In this document: one piece after another, positions 1 to 7,439 of the stretch
Layout: the number at the start of each line of letters is the position of its first letter
Numbering within the stretch: position 1 is the first letter of the stretch
Assembly (NCBI RefSeq): GCF_001667035.1
Contig: NZ_LZIR01000036.1
Span: 1-34,199 of the forward strand
Source of the DNA: Mycobacterium sp. 852002-51057_SCH5723018
GTDB lineage: Bacteria; Actinomycetota; Actinomycetes; Mycobacteriales; Mycobacteriaceae
Length of the DNA stretch: 34,199 nucleotides
Direction: 5' to 3'
Notes under the pieces: model-generated
The model's database searches: none
What the model saw: the letters and a program-made list of their open reading frames with translations, nothing else
What the model was told of the DNA's origin: nothing
Translations under genes and position numbers: made by a program

Positions 1-119
<119 letters not shown>

Positions 120-208
120 TCAGTTGTCCTACAGGTCGGCCGTCGTAACTGGCTGCTACGCGGCATGTAAGCCTTTGCGCGTGAAACTCCGACAGGCTTG
201 GCCCTCTT

Positions 209-553
209 TCAACCGGCCGCCGGAGAAGTCGGTATCACGCTGGTAGTGCGGGGCAGATCGAAACGGGGCTCGGCTTCGCCTTGCCACTCGCTCCACTCGC
301 CCCATTCGTCCATGCCGGCGTCGGTCGTCTCCGGGCTCAGCCCGTCGGGCGCCGTTTCGCCGGCGTCGGAGCCCTCTTCGGGCTCCGGTGCCCAATGGTC
401 ATAGTCATCCGGCGGAACGGCCACGCCCCATTTGAGCGGAACCGATAGGCCGCCGAGCATCCCCGACTCACCCCGAATCGCCGACACCGCATCGTCGGGC
501 AGCGGCGAACCAAGAGGCAATAACACACTGCCCCCTTCCACAGCCGTTCTCAT
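209..553 (-). pseudogene. C-terminal remnant of a PPE-SVP gene
   Basis: This 114-codon open frame starts at ATG 551-553. It carries GLSVPLKW at residues 35-42, matching the GxxSVPxxW signature of the PPE-SVP subfamily, and ends in TTSVIPTSPAAG, a typical PPE-SVP C-terminus. The middle is acidic and Pro-rich (about residues 45-95, with WGEWSEW). No PPE N-terminal domain precedes it: the same frame upstream of 553 is AT-richer and not PPE-like, and the neighbouring PPE gene (846-2039) has its own SVP motif and stop. It lies 119 bp upstream of the esx gene, where a PPE gene would be expected. I infer the tail of a second PPE gene whose N-terminal part was lost, perhaps by recombination between tandem PPE copies. 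A small expressed protein cannot be excluded. Confidence 0.55.
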
Positions 554-741
554 ACCCTCGCGCTCGGTGGCGAAGTGATCACCGCCAAGCACTCCGAATC
601 GTAAGCCAATCCTGAAGACAATATCCGGGATTGATCGATTTCGCTCTATTAAGAACATGTAGATTCGGTGACCGGACAGATCGCGGACCTTCTGCGCGAG
701 GCGGCCAGACGAAGGAGGCTGCCGGCCGGCGACACGCCGAA

Positions 742-783
742 GGCGCGGGCAACACCTTATCCCCCTGGGATGTTGCCCGCGCC
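742..783 (-). terminator. Strong hairpin downstream of the PPE gene
   Basis: A perfect 13-bp inverted repeat, GGCGCGGGCAACA (742-754) and TGTTGCCCGCGCC (771-783), encloses a 16-nt loop. It begins 63 bp beyond the PPE stop codon on the minus strand. No T-tract follows, so it would be a tract-less terminator of the kind often proposed in mycobacteria, or an mRNA-stabilising hairpin. Confidence 0.5.
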
Positions 784-845
784 CTTGGCGGTTCATGAGG
801 CCCAACGAGACCACCTGACGGCGCCGTTGGTGCCGATTGCTCGAC

Positions 846-2039
846 CTATCCGACCCCGGTCCGCGGCACCACGCTGGGCCGAGACTGCACCACATGGTTC
901 GGGCTGGCACCGCCGCGGCCAAGCATTCCGCCCTGCGCGCCGGCGCCGCCCATGCCACCCATCGGCATCGGCATCATCGGCATGCCGCCGCCCGCCGGCG
1001 CGCCAGCCGCCGCTGCGGCGTTGGACATCTCGGAACCCATGCCCGACATCGCCGTACTGACCATCCGGGCGGGCGTCGATCCCTGCCACGTCGGGGGCAC
1101 GGACATGGCCCCGACCAGGCGGGCCTTGCCCAGGCCCGCCGAGGCGCCACCCAAGCCACCCATCCCGGCACCGCCGCCCAGCCCCTTCATGGGGGAGGTG
1201 TCGCCCACGAACTTCGGCATTCCGGCGGCGGAGTTCGCTCCAGCCAGCGCGGCCGCCGGATTGGCGCCCATTCCTGCCTGGGCGGCCATCATGATCGGCG
1301 ACATCATCATGCTCACCGGGGTCATTCCGACCTGGGCGACCGTCGAAAGGGATGACACCGGCACGGCCGAGGCCAACGACGACACCTGCGTCGCTGCCCC
1401 CATGGCGGCCGTGATGGGGGTAGCAAGCGCACCGCTTGCTCCCGACGCCAAGGTTGCGGCCTGGGACGCCACCCCGGCCAGCGGCGCCGCCAGCTGCGAG
1501 AGGCCCGCCAGCCCCAACGGCGGGGTGGCGAACGACGGCAGAGCCGCCGCCACCGACGCCGCCCCGGCGTGGTAGCCGAGCATCGCACCCACGTCCTGGG
1601 CCCACATCTCCATGTACTCGAACTCGGTCATGAAAATGGCCGGTGTGTTCTGGCCCAGGATGTTCGTCGCGATCAGCGCCATCAACTGGACGCGATTCGC
1701 CGTCACCGCCGCCGTGGGTATGGTCGCCGCCAACGCGGACTCAAACGCCGTCGCTGCGGACCGGGCCTGAGCGGCCGCTGATTCGGCTTGCCCGGCGGCC
1801 GAGCTCAACCACCCGACGTACGGCGTGGCCGCGGCGGCCATGGAGGCGGACGACGGGCCCGCCCACGGCCCGCTGGTCAACCCACTGACCACCGACGAGA
1901 ACGACGATGCAGCGCCCGCCAGGTCGGCGGCCAGGCTGTCCCAGGCCGACGCAGCGACGTACAACGGCCCCGAACCCGCGCCGGCGAACATCAGCGCCGA
2001 GTTGATCTCGGGCGGGAAGAACGTAAAAGCAGGAACCAT
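846..2039 (-). CDS. PPE family protein, SVP subfamily
   Basis: The 397-residue product starts MVPAFTFFPPEINS, with the PPE motif at residues 9-11. The conserved N-terminal PPE domain (about 180 residues) includes the GPWAGPSSASM segment used to pair with PE partners and EspG chaperones. The rest is Ala/Gly/Met-rich and has the SVP motif (AMSVPPTW) of the PPE-SVP subfamily. Such proteins are usually ESX-5 substrates at the cell surface or secreted. I chose ATG 2037-2039 because PPE proteins begin right before this motif; an in-frame upstream start at 2099 would add 20 unrelated residues. The position next to glyS matches PPE40 (Rv2356c) in H37Rv as I recall it, but the C-terminal half is too variable to assign orthology. 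The Met/Gly-rich tail before TGVG is unusual and lacks the common PPAAG ending. Confidence 0.9.
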   Translation of the reverse strand: MVPAFTFFPPEINSALMFAGAGSGPLYVAASAWDSLAADLAGAASSFSSVVSGLTSGPWAGPSSASMAAAATPYVGWLSSAAGQAESAAAQARSAATAFESALAATIPTAAVTANRVQLMALIATNILGQNTPAIFMTEFEYMEMWAQDVGAMLGYHAGAASVAAALPSFATPPLGLAGLSQLAAPLAGVASQAATLASGASGALATPITAAMGAATQVSSLASAVPVSSLSTVAQVGMTPVSMMMSPIMMAAQAGMGANPAAALAGANSAAGMPKFVGDTSPMKGLGGGAGMGGLGGASAGLGKARLVGAMSVPPTWQGSTPARMVSTAMSGMGSEMSNAAAAAGAPAGGGMPMMPMPMGGMGGAGAQGGMLGRGGASPNHVVQSRPSVVPRTGVG

Positions 2040-2340
2040 CACAACCCCAACACGTCCAGCCGCCTCAGCGGCTCTTTTGTCCACATAGCCAACGTCCACC
2101 TGCGGCGACTAGACAGCTGCCTAGGGCCACTGCTGGATCGTATGTCAATTCTCAACCGAAAATCCCGCGTTTCGCGAAATCAATTCCCGAACCGGACAGC
2201 CGACGGGGCGATGTAAAGACACCTGTCAAAAACCTGGCAATCGACAGCTGCCGGCGAGGGCGGCCGGCCGGTGACAACCAGGGCCGACCCGGCCGTGCGG
2301 AAGATGAACAATCGCCGAACGCGTGCCGCTCGCGTACCAA

Positions 2341-2374
2341 TTCTTGCTTGTTCTTAGTTCTTGCTTGTTCTTAG
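2341..2374. repeat. 17-bp perfect tandem duplication
   Basis: The 17-mer TTCTTGCTTGTTCTTAG occurs twice back to back (2341-2357 and 2358-2374), followed by a further TTG that begins like a third copy. It lies in the intergenic region upstream of the PPE gene. No dyad symmetry is seen. It could be a slippage-prone mini-VNTR in the PPE leader or a paired protein-binding site; the sequence alone does not say which. Confidence 0.85.
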
Positions 2375-2434
2375 TTGCGGACGACGGTAAGCGCAATTTC
2401 ACCGAACCGCCTTTGCTGAATGGCGCGCCAATTG

Positions 2435-2451
2435 CCGGCTTGATAAGCCGG
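2435..2451 (-). terminator. Candidate glyS terminator hairpin
   Basis: CCGGCTT (2435-2441) and AAGCCGG (2445-2451) form a perfect 7-bp stem with a 3-nt loop, 11 bp downstream of the glyS stop on the minus strand. It is followed by CAATTGG rather than a T-tract, so termination strength is uncertain. Confidence 0.45.
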
Positions 2452-2461
2452 GGTTCGGGCG

Positions 2462-3859
2462 CTAACAGCCCTTCAGCCGGGTGGCCAGATAGTCGGCGAC
2501 GGCGCCTATCGCGACGCGGTCCTGCGTCATGGCGTCGCGCTCGCGCACGGTGACGGCGTCGTCGTCGAGCGAGTCGAAGTCCACGGTCACGCAGAACGGC
2601 GTCCCCACCTCGTCCTGGCGGCGGTAGCGCCGCCCGATGGCGCCGGCGTCGTCGAACTCGATGTTCCAGGATTTCCGCAATTCGGCAGCCAGGTCGCGGG
2701 CCTTGGGGCTGAGGTCGGCGTGCCGCGATAGCGGCAGCACCGCGGCCTTGACCGGCGCCAGCCGCGGGTCCAGCCGAAGGACCGTACGTTTTTCCATGCC
2801 GCCCTTGGCATTCGGGGCTTCGTCCTCGGTGTAGGCGTCGATCAAAAACGCCATGAACGACCGCGTCAGTCCGGCCGCCGGTTCGATGACGTAGGGCGTG
2901 TAACGGGTGTCATTGACCTGGTCATAGAACGACAGGTCAACCCCGGAATGCTTTGCGTGCGTTGACAAGTCGAAGTCCGTCCGGTTTGCGACGCCTTCCA
3001 GCTCGCCCCACGGATTGCCCAAGAAGCCGAACTTGTACTCGATGTCGACGGTGCGGTCGGAGTAGTGCGACAGCTTCTCCTTGGGGTGCTCGTAGAGCCG
3101 CATGTTCTGCGGGTCGATGCCGAGGTCGACGTACCACTGCAGGCGGGTGTCGATCCAGTACTGATGCCACTCCTTCGCGGTCGACGGCTCGACGAAGAAT
3201 TCCATCTCCATTTGCTCGAACTCGCGGGTGCGGAAGATGAAGTTGCCCGGGGTGATCTCATTGCGGAAACTCTTGCCTATTTGCCCGATTCCGAATGGCG
3301 GCTTCTTGCGAGCCGTGGTCACGACGTTGGCAAAGTTGACGAAGATGCCCTGCGCGGTTTCCGGCCGCAGGTAGTGCAGGCCCTCCTCGGTTTCGATGGG
3401 GCCGAGGTACGTCTTGAGCATCATGTTGAACTCGCGTGGCTCGGTCCACTCCCCCTTGGTGCCGCAGTCGGGGCAGACGATCTCGGTCATCGGCACCGAA
3501 TCCGGATCGGCGATCCCCTTCTTGGCCGCGTAGGCCTCCTGCATGTGGTCCTGGCGGTGGCGGTGGTGACAGTTCAGGCACTCGACCAGCGGGTCATGGA
3601 AGACCTCGACGTGGCCGGAGGCCACCCAGACCTGGCGCGGCAGGATGATCGACGAATCGAGGCCGACGACGTCGTCGCGGCCGGTGACCACCGCGCGCCA
3701 CCACTGCCGCTTGATGTTCTCCTTGAGCTCCACGCCCAGCGGGCCGTAATCCCACGCCGATTTGGTGCCCCCGTAGATCTCGCCCGAGGGATAGACGAAG
3801 CCTCGCCGTTTGGCCAGGTTCACTACGGTGTCGATGACGGACGCCACGGGGCGGTGCAC
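2462..3859 (-). CDS. glyS: Glycyl-tRNA synthetase (alpha2, class II)
   Basis: This enzyme charges tRNA-Gly with glycine in the cytoplasm. The 465-residue protein matches the mycobacterial homodimeric GlyRS over its full length. Visible features are the N-terminal [11 protein letters not shown] and WDYGPLG segment, a probable zinc-binding insertion with C94-x2-C97 and C129-x2-C132, RPETAQG at 165-171, and class II motif 2 around 198-220 (FRNEITP ... FRTREFEQ). The C-terminal part is the anticodon-binding domain. The start [20 protein letters not shown] agrees with the H37Rv protein as I recall it. The gene is divergent from smtB and separated from it by about 185 bp. Confidence 0.97.
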   Translation of the reverse strand: MHRPVASVIDTVVNLAKRRGFVYPSGEIYGGTKSAWDYGPLGVELKENIKRQWWRAVVTGRDDVVGLDSSIILPRQVWVASGHVEVFHDPLVECLNCHHRHRQDHMQEAYAAKKGIADPDSVPMTEIVCPDCGTKGEWTEPREFNMMLKTYLGPIETEEGLHYLRPETAQGIFVNFANVVTTARKKPPFGIGQIGKSFRNEITPGNFIFRTREFEQMEMEFFVEPSTAKEWHQYWIDTRLQWYVDLGIDPQNMRLYEHPKEKLSHYSDRTVDIEYKFGFLGNPWGELEGVANRTDFDLSTHAKHSGVDLSFYDQVNDTRYTPYVIEPAAGLTRSFMAFLIDAYTEDEAPNAKGGMEKRTVLRLDPRLAPVKAAVLPLSRHADLSPKARDLAAELRKSWNIEFDDAGAIGRRYRRQDEVGTPFCVTVDFDSLDDDAVTVRERDAMTQDRVAIGAVADYLATRLKGC

Positions 3860-3947
3860 TCCCTTTCGGATCGAGGCAGACGGGTGCGGCGGCGGATCGC
3901 CGCTCGCAAAACATCAGCAATGGTATCGACCAGCGGCGCGGTCTTTG

Positions 3948-3967
3948 ACATGCGTCATCATGCATGT
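3948..3967. promoter_or_regulatory. Candidate SmtB operator upstream of smtB-zur
   Basis: A perfect inverted repeat ACATGC-N8-GCATGT lies in the glyS/smtB divergent region, inside a longer imperfect dyad (TGACATGC ... GCATGTGACA). ArsR/SmtB proteins bind such dyads, and the M. tuberculosis Rv2358-furB operon is known to be repressed by Rv2358 in a zinc-dependent way. The site lies about 80 bp before the smtB start. Assignment as the operator is an inference. Confidence 0.45.
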
Positions 3968-4044
3968 GACAGTGGAAGGTGATCGTCTTTTCAAATGACG
4001 GGCACTCCCGATATCCCGGCGCTTCTCGAGGTGATGACTCTCCC

Positions 4045-4470
4045 ATGGCGATGTCCCCCTCCGCCTCCTCGGTGCCGACTGCTGCCGACGGCGACATGGG
4101 AGACCTCGGCGTGGTGGCCCACGAGCACGGTGGGGCCGGCGCCGGTGAACACTCGCCCTTCCCTGACTATCCCGTGCCGCCGTCGCGGGAGATTCTCGAT
4201 GCCGCCGGCGAGCTGCTGCGCGCGCTGGCGGCGCCGGTGCGGATCGCGATCGTGCTGCAGCTACGCGAGTCGCACCGCTGCGTGCACGAACTGGTCGATG
4301 CGCTCGGGGTGCCACAGCCGCTGGTCAGCCAGCATCTGAAGATCCTGAAGGCGGCCGGTGTGGTTGCCGGCGAGCGATCCGGCCGCGAGGTGCTCTACCG
4401 GCTCGCCGACCATCACCTCGCGCACATCGTCGTCGACGCCGTGGCCCACGCCAGCGAGGAAACTCCGTGA
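4045..4470 (+). CDS. smtB: ArsR/SmtB-family zinc-responsive repressor
   Basis: This 141-residue repressor is the Rv2358-type SmtB, which in M. tuberculosis controls its own operon with zur and loses DNA binding when zinc is present. The N-terminal 45 residues are low-complexity (Ala/Gly/His-rich). The winged-helix core starts at ILDAAGELLRALAAPVRIAIV and includes the recognition helix PQPLVSQHLKILKAAG and the wing GERSGREVLYRL. The core is nearly identical to the M. tuberculosis protein. I chose ATG 4045 (MAMSPS) because the H37Rv protein begins at about this point; ATG 4051 and an upstream ATG at 3979 are alternatives, the latter adding 22 non-conserved residues. The stop overlaps the first MIRU-like mini-ORF as GTGA. 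Confidence 0.93.
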   Translation: MAMSPSASSVPTAADGDMGDLGVVAHEHGGAGAGEHSPFPDYPVPPSREILDAAGELLRALAAPVRIAIVLQLRESHRCVHELVDALGVPQPLVSQHLKILKAAGVVAGERSGREVLYRLADHHLAHIVVDAVAHASEETP

Positions 4471-4573
4471 CCCGCGCCGGCGACGAAGCAGCGCGCAGCC
4501 ATGAGGAGGAACGGCGTAGATGACCGTCGGCGACGAAGCAGCGCGCAGCCATGAGGAGGAACGGCGTATATGA
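4467..4573 (+). repeat. Two tandem MIRU-like repeats carrying coupled mini-ORFs
   Basis: A unit starting CGGCGACGAAGCAGCGCGCA is present twice with a 50-bp period (from 4478 and from 4528), identical for 41 bases and then differing by one base (G4519 versus T4569). Each copy encodes a tiny frame: GTG 4467 to TGA 4523 (18 residues, VTRAGDEAARSHEEERRR) and ATG 4520 to TGA 4573 (17 residues, MTVGDEAARSHEEERRI). Junctions are GTGA with the smtB stop, ATGA between the two frames, and ATGA with the zur start at 4570. Each frame contains GAGGAGGA placed as a ribosome binding site for the next. This is the architecture described for mycobacterial interspersed repetitive units, which sit between operon genes and overlap stop and start codons. 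Confidence 0.85.
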
Positions 4574-4962
4574 GTGGCGCGAGCGTGCGTTCCACCCGTC
4601 AGCGGGCGGCGATATCGGCGCTGCTGGAGACGCTCGACGACTTCCGCTCGGCCCAGGAACTGCACGACGAGCTGCGGCGCCGGGGCGACAACATCGGTCT
4701 GACCACGGTCTACCGCACGCTGCAGTCGATGGCGGCGGCGGGACTGGTCGACACCTTGCGTACCGACACCGGCGAGTCGGTCTACCGCAGGTGCTCGGAA
4801 CATCATCACCACCATCTGGTGTGCCGAAGCTGCGGTTCCACCATCGAGGTGGGCGACCACGAGGTCGAGGAGTGGGCGGCCGAAGTGGCCGCCAAATACG
4901 GGTTCTCCGACGTCAGTCACACCATCGAGATCTTCGGAACGTGCACGGAGTGCGGTTCCTAG
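4570..4962 (+). CDS. zur: Fur-family zinc uptake regulator
   Basis: Zur (FurB) is the zinc-loaded repressor of zinc uptake and zinc-sparing genes, including ESX-3 and alternative ribosomal proteins in M. tuberculosis. The 130-residue protein has the Fur winged helix (STRQRAAISALLETLDDFRSAQ through GLTTVYRTLQSMAAAGLVD) and the dimerisation domain. Metal ligands are visible: a His cluster (SEHHHHHLVC), the structural zinc pair CRSCG, and a C-terminal CTEC. The start is fixed by the ATGA overlap with the second MIRU-like mini-ORF and by GAGGAGGA just upstream. Its translation is probably coupled to smtB through the two mini-ORFs. Confidence 0.96.
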   Translation: MSGASVRSTRQRAAISALLETLDDFRSAQELHDELRRRGDNIGLTTVYRTLQSMAAAGLVDTLRTDTGESVYRRCSEHHHHHLVCRSCGSTIEVGDHEVEEWAAEVAAKYGFSDVSHTIEIFGTCTECGS

Positions 4963-5110
4963 GCTGAACCGAGCCGGCTCGTGCGGCGTGTTTTTCACAA
5001 CCGACAAAAAAGTTCTGACAAAAAGTGTCCGATACGCGCCCGCCGCGTGCTCCTACCCGTGAGTGGCCCACAGGCCGAGGCCAGCAGAACTCAAGGGAAG
5101 TGAGAACACA

Positions 5111-6124
5111 ATGCGGAACCACGCACTGCCCCCCGCGGGCCTCCACTTGCGTCCGGTACGGGACGTCGAGCCACCGTCACTGCAATTCCGCACGATCCAC
5201 GGCTACCGCCGCGCCTTCCGGATCGCAGGTTCGGGACCGGCTCTGCTCCTGATCCATGGCGTCGGCGACAACTCCAAGGCTTGGGAAGCCGTGCACGCCA
5301 AGCTTGCGCAACGGTTCACCGTGATCGCGCCGGACCTGCTGGGCCATGGCGAGTCGGACAAGCCCCACGCCGACTACTCGTTGCCGGCTTTCGCGAACGG
5401 CATGCGCGACCTGCTCGCCGTGCTCGGCATCGACCGTGTGACCGTGGTCGGTCATTCTTTCGGTGGCGGCGTCGCGATGCAGTTCGCCTATCAATACCCG
5501 GAACTGGTCGAGCGCATCGTGCTGGTGAGCGCCGGCGGCGTGGCGAAGGACGTAAGCATCGCGTTGCGGTTGGCGGCGATGCCGATGGGCAGCGAGGCCC
5601 TGGCCACGCTGCGTGCGCCCGGCGTGATGCCCGCGATCCGACTGTTGGGGCGCGCTATCGGAAAGGCGTTCGGGTCCACCCAGTTCGGGCGCGATACCGG
5701 CGATATCGTGGGCCTGCTCGAGGGTTTCCTGGAGCCCCGCGCACTGTCGGCGTTCGCGCGCACCTTGCGGTCGGTGGTGGACGCGCGCGGCCAATACGTC
5801 ACCATGTTGGACCGTGCCCATCTGGTGCAACACATTCCGGTGCAGGTGATTTGGGGCGAAGACGACCCCATCATCCCGGTCGAGCATGCGCGGACCGCCC
5901 ATGCGGCGATCCCCGGGTCGCGCCTCGAGATCTTCGAAGACTCCGGGCACATTCCGTTCAACGATCACCCGGATCGCTTCGTCGAGGTCGTCGAACGGTT
6001 CATCGACTCGACCCGCCCGGCGTACTACGACCAAGAGCTGGTGCGCGAGCTGCTGCGGGACGCGGCGAGCGCGGATGTTGCCGGCGCGCCGGTCGCCGTC
6101 GCCCCGGCCGAGGCGGTGTCCTAG
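5111..6124 (+). CDS. Alpha/beta hydrolase
   Basis: The 337-residue protein is an alpha/beta hydrolase fold enzyme most like M. tuberculosis Rv2715, which shares the LRPVRDVxPPxLQFRTxHGYRRAFRIAGSGP opening. The oxyanion loop is HGVGDN (49-54). The nucleophile is Ser116 in GHSFGGG, the likely acid is Asp251/252 in WGEDDP, and the base is His280 in DSGHIPF. A cap domain of about 90 residues lies between them. The substrate is unknown; esters, epoxides or C-C bonds are all possible in this superfamily. ATG 5111 was chosen over an in-frame ATG at 5063 because AAGGGAAGTGAG lies just upstream and the earlier 16 codons are not conserved. It ends with a 4-bp CTAG overlap with the convergent Rv2360c-like gene. 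I recall no equivalent beside furB in H37Rv. Confidence 0.9.
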   Translation: MRNHALPPAGLHLRPVRDVEPPSLQFRTIHGYRRAFRIAGSGPALLLIHGVGDNSKAWEAVHAKLAQRFTVIAPDLLGHGESDKPHADYSLPAFANGMRDLLAVLGIDRVTVVGHSFGGGVAMQFAYQYPELVERIVLVSAGGVAKDVSIALRLAAMPMGSEALATLRAPGVMPAIRLLGRAIGKAFGSTQFGRDTGDIVGLLEGFLEPRALSAFARTLRSVVDARGQYVTMLDRAHLVQHIPVQVIWGEDDPIIPVEHARTAHAAIPGSRLEIFEDSGHIPFNDHPDRFVEVVERFIDSTRPAYYDQELVRELLRDAASADVAGAPVAVAPAEAVS

Positions 6125-6549
6125 CCCGTCAGCGCACGGCGTATCTCGGCACCCGTGTCCAGCACCAACAGGACCAGGGTGCGCAGGGCGTCGTCGGTAA
6201 GGCCGCCACCGGGGAAGTTGTAGCGCAGCATCACGTCGGCGACTTTGGCCGAACTCTTTCCCGAATTGCGCCGCACGGCCTTGTCGCTGACCTTCTCGAG
6301 CACCGTCACGCTGCCGAAGTTACTGTCGTGCGCCTGCTTGGCGACCTGGTCGCTGATCTTCTTGGTCAGCGGAAGATCCCAGGCCAATATCTGCGTCAGG
6401 GATATCAGGTCGAGGTCCTCGGCGATGGTCACGACTCGCAGCGACGCCAGCGTTCCGCTGTGGCGCAGCGTAATCGCGCCGTCGGGTTCCTCCTCGACGG
6501 GAAGGACGTCGCGAAGTATGGCGGCCAACCGCTCCTGCAGCGACGGCAC
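6121..6549 (-). CDS. Conserved hypothetical protein, Rv2360c family
   Basis: This 142-residue mycobacterial protein of unknown function corresponds to Rv2360c. No signal peptide, membrane segment or catalytic motif is seen; it alternates charged helices and short strands (for example LRVVTIAEDLDLISLTQILAWDLP). It looks like a small cytosolic adaptor or chaperone-like fold, but that is a guess. GTG 6547-6549 overlaps the TAG stop of uppS by one base, so the two are translationally coupled, and it is the last gene of the recO-uppS unit. Its stop overlaps the stop of the convergent alpha/beta hydrolase gene. Confidence 0.85.
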   Translation of the reverse strand: MPSLQERLAAILRDVLPVEEEPDGAITLRHSGTLASLRVVTIAEDLDLISLTQILAWDLPLTKKISDQVAKQAHDSNFGSVTVLEKVSDKAVRRNSGKSSAKVADVMLRYNFPGGGLTDDALRTLVLLVLDTGAEIRRALTG

Positions 6550-7439
6550 TAGGCGCTCCCGAACCTTCGATTGCGGTCCGCGTATTCTTCACAAGCCGCC
6601 CACAGATCGCGACGGTCGTAGTCGGGCCAGAGCTTGTCCTGAAAGATGTACTCGGCGTAGGCCGCCTGCCACAGCATGAAATTGCTGGACCGCTGCTCCC
6701 CCGATGTCCGAAGGAACAGGTCGACGTCGGGGATGTCGGGTCGCTGCATATGGCGCGAGATGGTCGACTCGTTGACCCGCTCGGGGTTGAGCCTGCCCGC
6801 CGCGGCCAACCGCGCGATATCCCTTGCGGCGTCAGCGATTTCGGCACGGCCACCATAGTTCACGCAGTAATTGACCGTGATGACGTCGTTGCCCCGCGTC
6901 ATCGCCTCGGCGATCGCCAGTTCATTGATCACGCTGCGCCAAAGGCGGGGCCGCGACCCCACCCAACGGATCCGCACCCCGATCGTGTTGAGGTTCACGC
7001 GGCGCATGCGCACCACGTCGCGATTGAACCCCATCAGGAAGCGGACCTCCTCGGGCGAACGCTTCCAGTTCTCGGTGGAAAAGGCATACAGGCTCAGCCA
7101 CTTGATGCCCAATTCGATTGCGCCGCAAACGATGTCGATCACCACCGCCTCGCCCGCCTTGTGTCCGTCGGTACGACTCAGCCCGCGTTGGGTGGCCCAG
7201 CGCCCGTTGCCGTCCATCACGATGGCGACGTGGCCGGGCAAACGGTCGGCCGGGATCAGGGGCGCGGCCGCCTTGGAAACGTGCTGGGGTGGCCGGCGCG
7301 GGCCACCGTCGGCGGACGGCGGCAGCTCCGGGAAGACGACCGGCCAGGTCGACTTGTCGGGGAAGACCGGGTAATCGTCGGGCGCCGGAGGCAGCTGCGG
7401 GAAGTCGGTTGACTTCAGCCCGCGCTCCGCTTTAGCCAC
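6549..7439 (-). CDS. uppS: (Z)-decaprenyl diphosphate synthase
   Basis: This cis-prenyltransferase adds isopentenyl diphosphate units to make decaprenyl diphosphate. Its phosphate form carries peptidoglycan, arabinogalactan and lipoarabinomannan precursors in mycobacteria (Rv2361c activity). The 296-residue protein has a mycobacterial N-terminal extension of about 65 residues, then the signature [13 protein letters not shown] with catalytic Asp76, [12 protein letters not shown], and the C-terminal pyrophosphate-binding [17 protein letters not shown] 7437-7439 overlaps the end of recO by 8 bp. Downstream, its TAG overlaps the start of the Rv2360c-like gene. Confidence 0.96.
   Translation of the reverse strand: MAKAERGLKSTDFPQLPPAPDDYPVFPDKSTWPVVFPELPPSADGGPRRPPQHVSKAAAPLIPADRLPGHVAIVMDGNGRWATQRGLSRTDGHKAGEAVVIDIVCGAIELGIKWLSLYAFSTENWKRSPEEVRFLMGFNRDVVRMRRVNLNTIGVRIRWVGSRPRLWRSVINELAIAEAMTRGNDVITVNYCVNYGGRAEIADAARDIARLAAAGRLNPERVNESTISRHMQRPDIPDVDLFLRTSGEQRSSNFMLWQAAYAEYIFQDKLWPDYDRRDLWAACEEYADRNRRFGSA

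Larger units (their letters stand above)
2040..2461. other. Intergenic region between glyS and the PPE gene
   Basis: This 422-bp stretch has no convincing gene; the short frames in it show no recognisable family. It holds the glyS 3' hairpin, a 17-bp tandem duplication and a locally AT-richer segment (about 2340-2400). It must also contain the minus-strand PPE promoter and leader, but I could not identify clear -10 and -35 boxes. Confidence 0.6.

Noticed and set aside
668..790. A plus-strand frame (MTGQIADLLREAARRR ... TPYPPGM) whose PYPPG motif resembles the decarboxylase C-terminus.
   Set aside because: Only about five residues match and the rest is Arg-rich out-of-frame translation over the hairpin; probably coincidence.
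554..958. The frame of the PPE-SVP remnant stays open upstream to 958, giving a 249-residue ORF.
   Set aside because: The upstream part overlaps the PPE gene in another frame or is AT-rich (about 560-660) with no PPE-like sequence; the SVP part alone is credible.
4467..4573. A minimal CRISPR array.
   Set aside because: Only two head-to-tail copies exist, with no unique spacers and no cas genes; the coding overlaps fit a MIRU.
4963..5110. A Zur box or terminator between zur and the hydrolase gene.
   Set aside because: No AT-rich TGAAAATNATTTTCA-type dyad is present; the only stem candidates are 4-5 bp, too short to report as a terminator.
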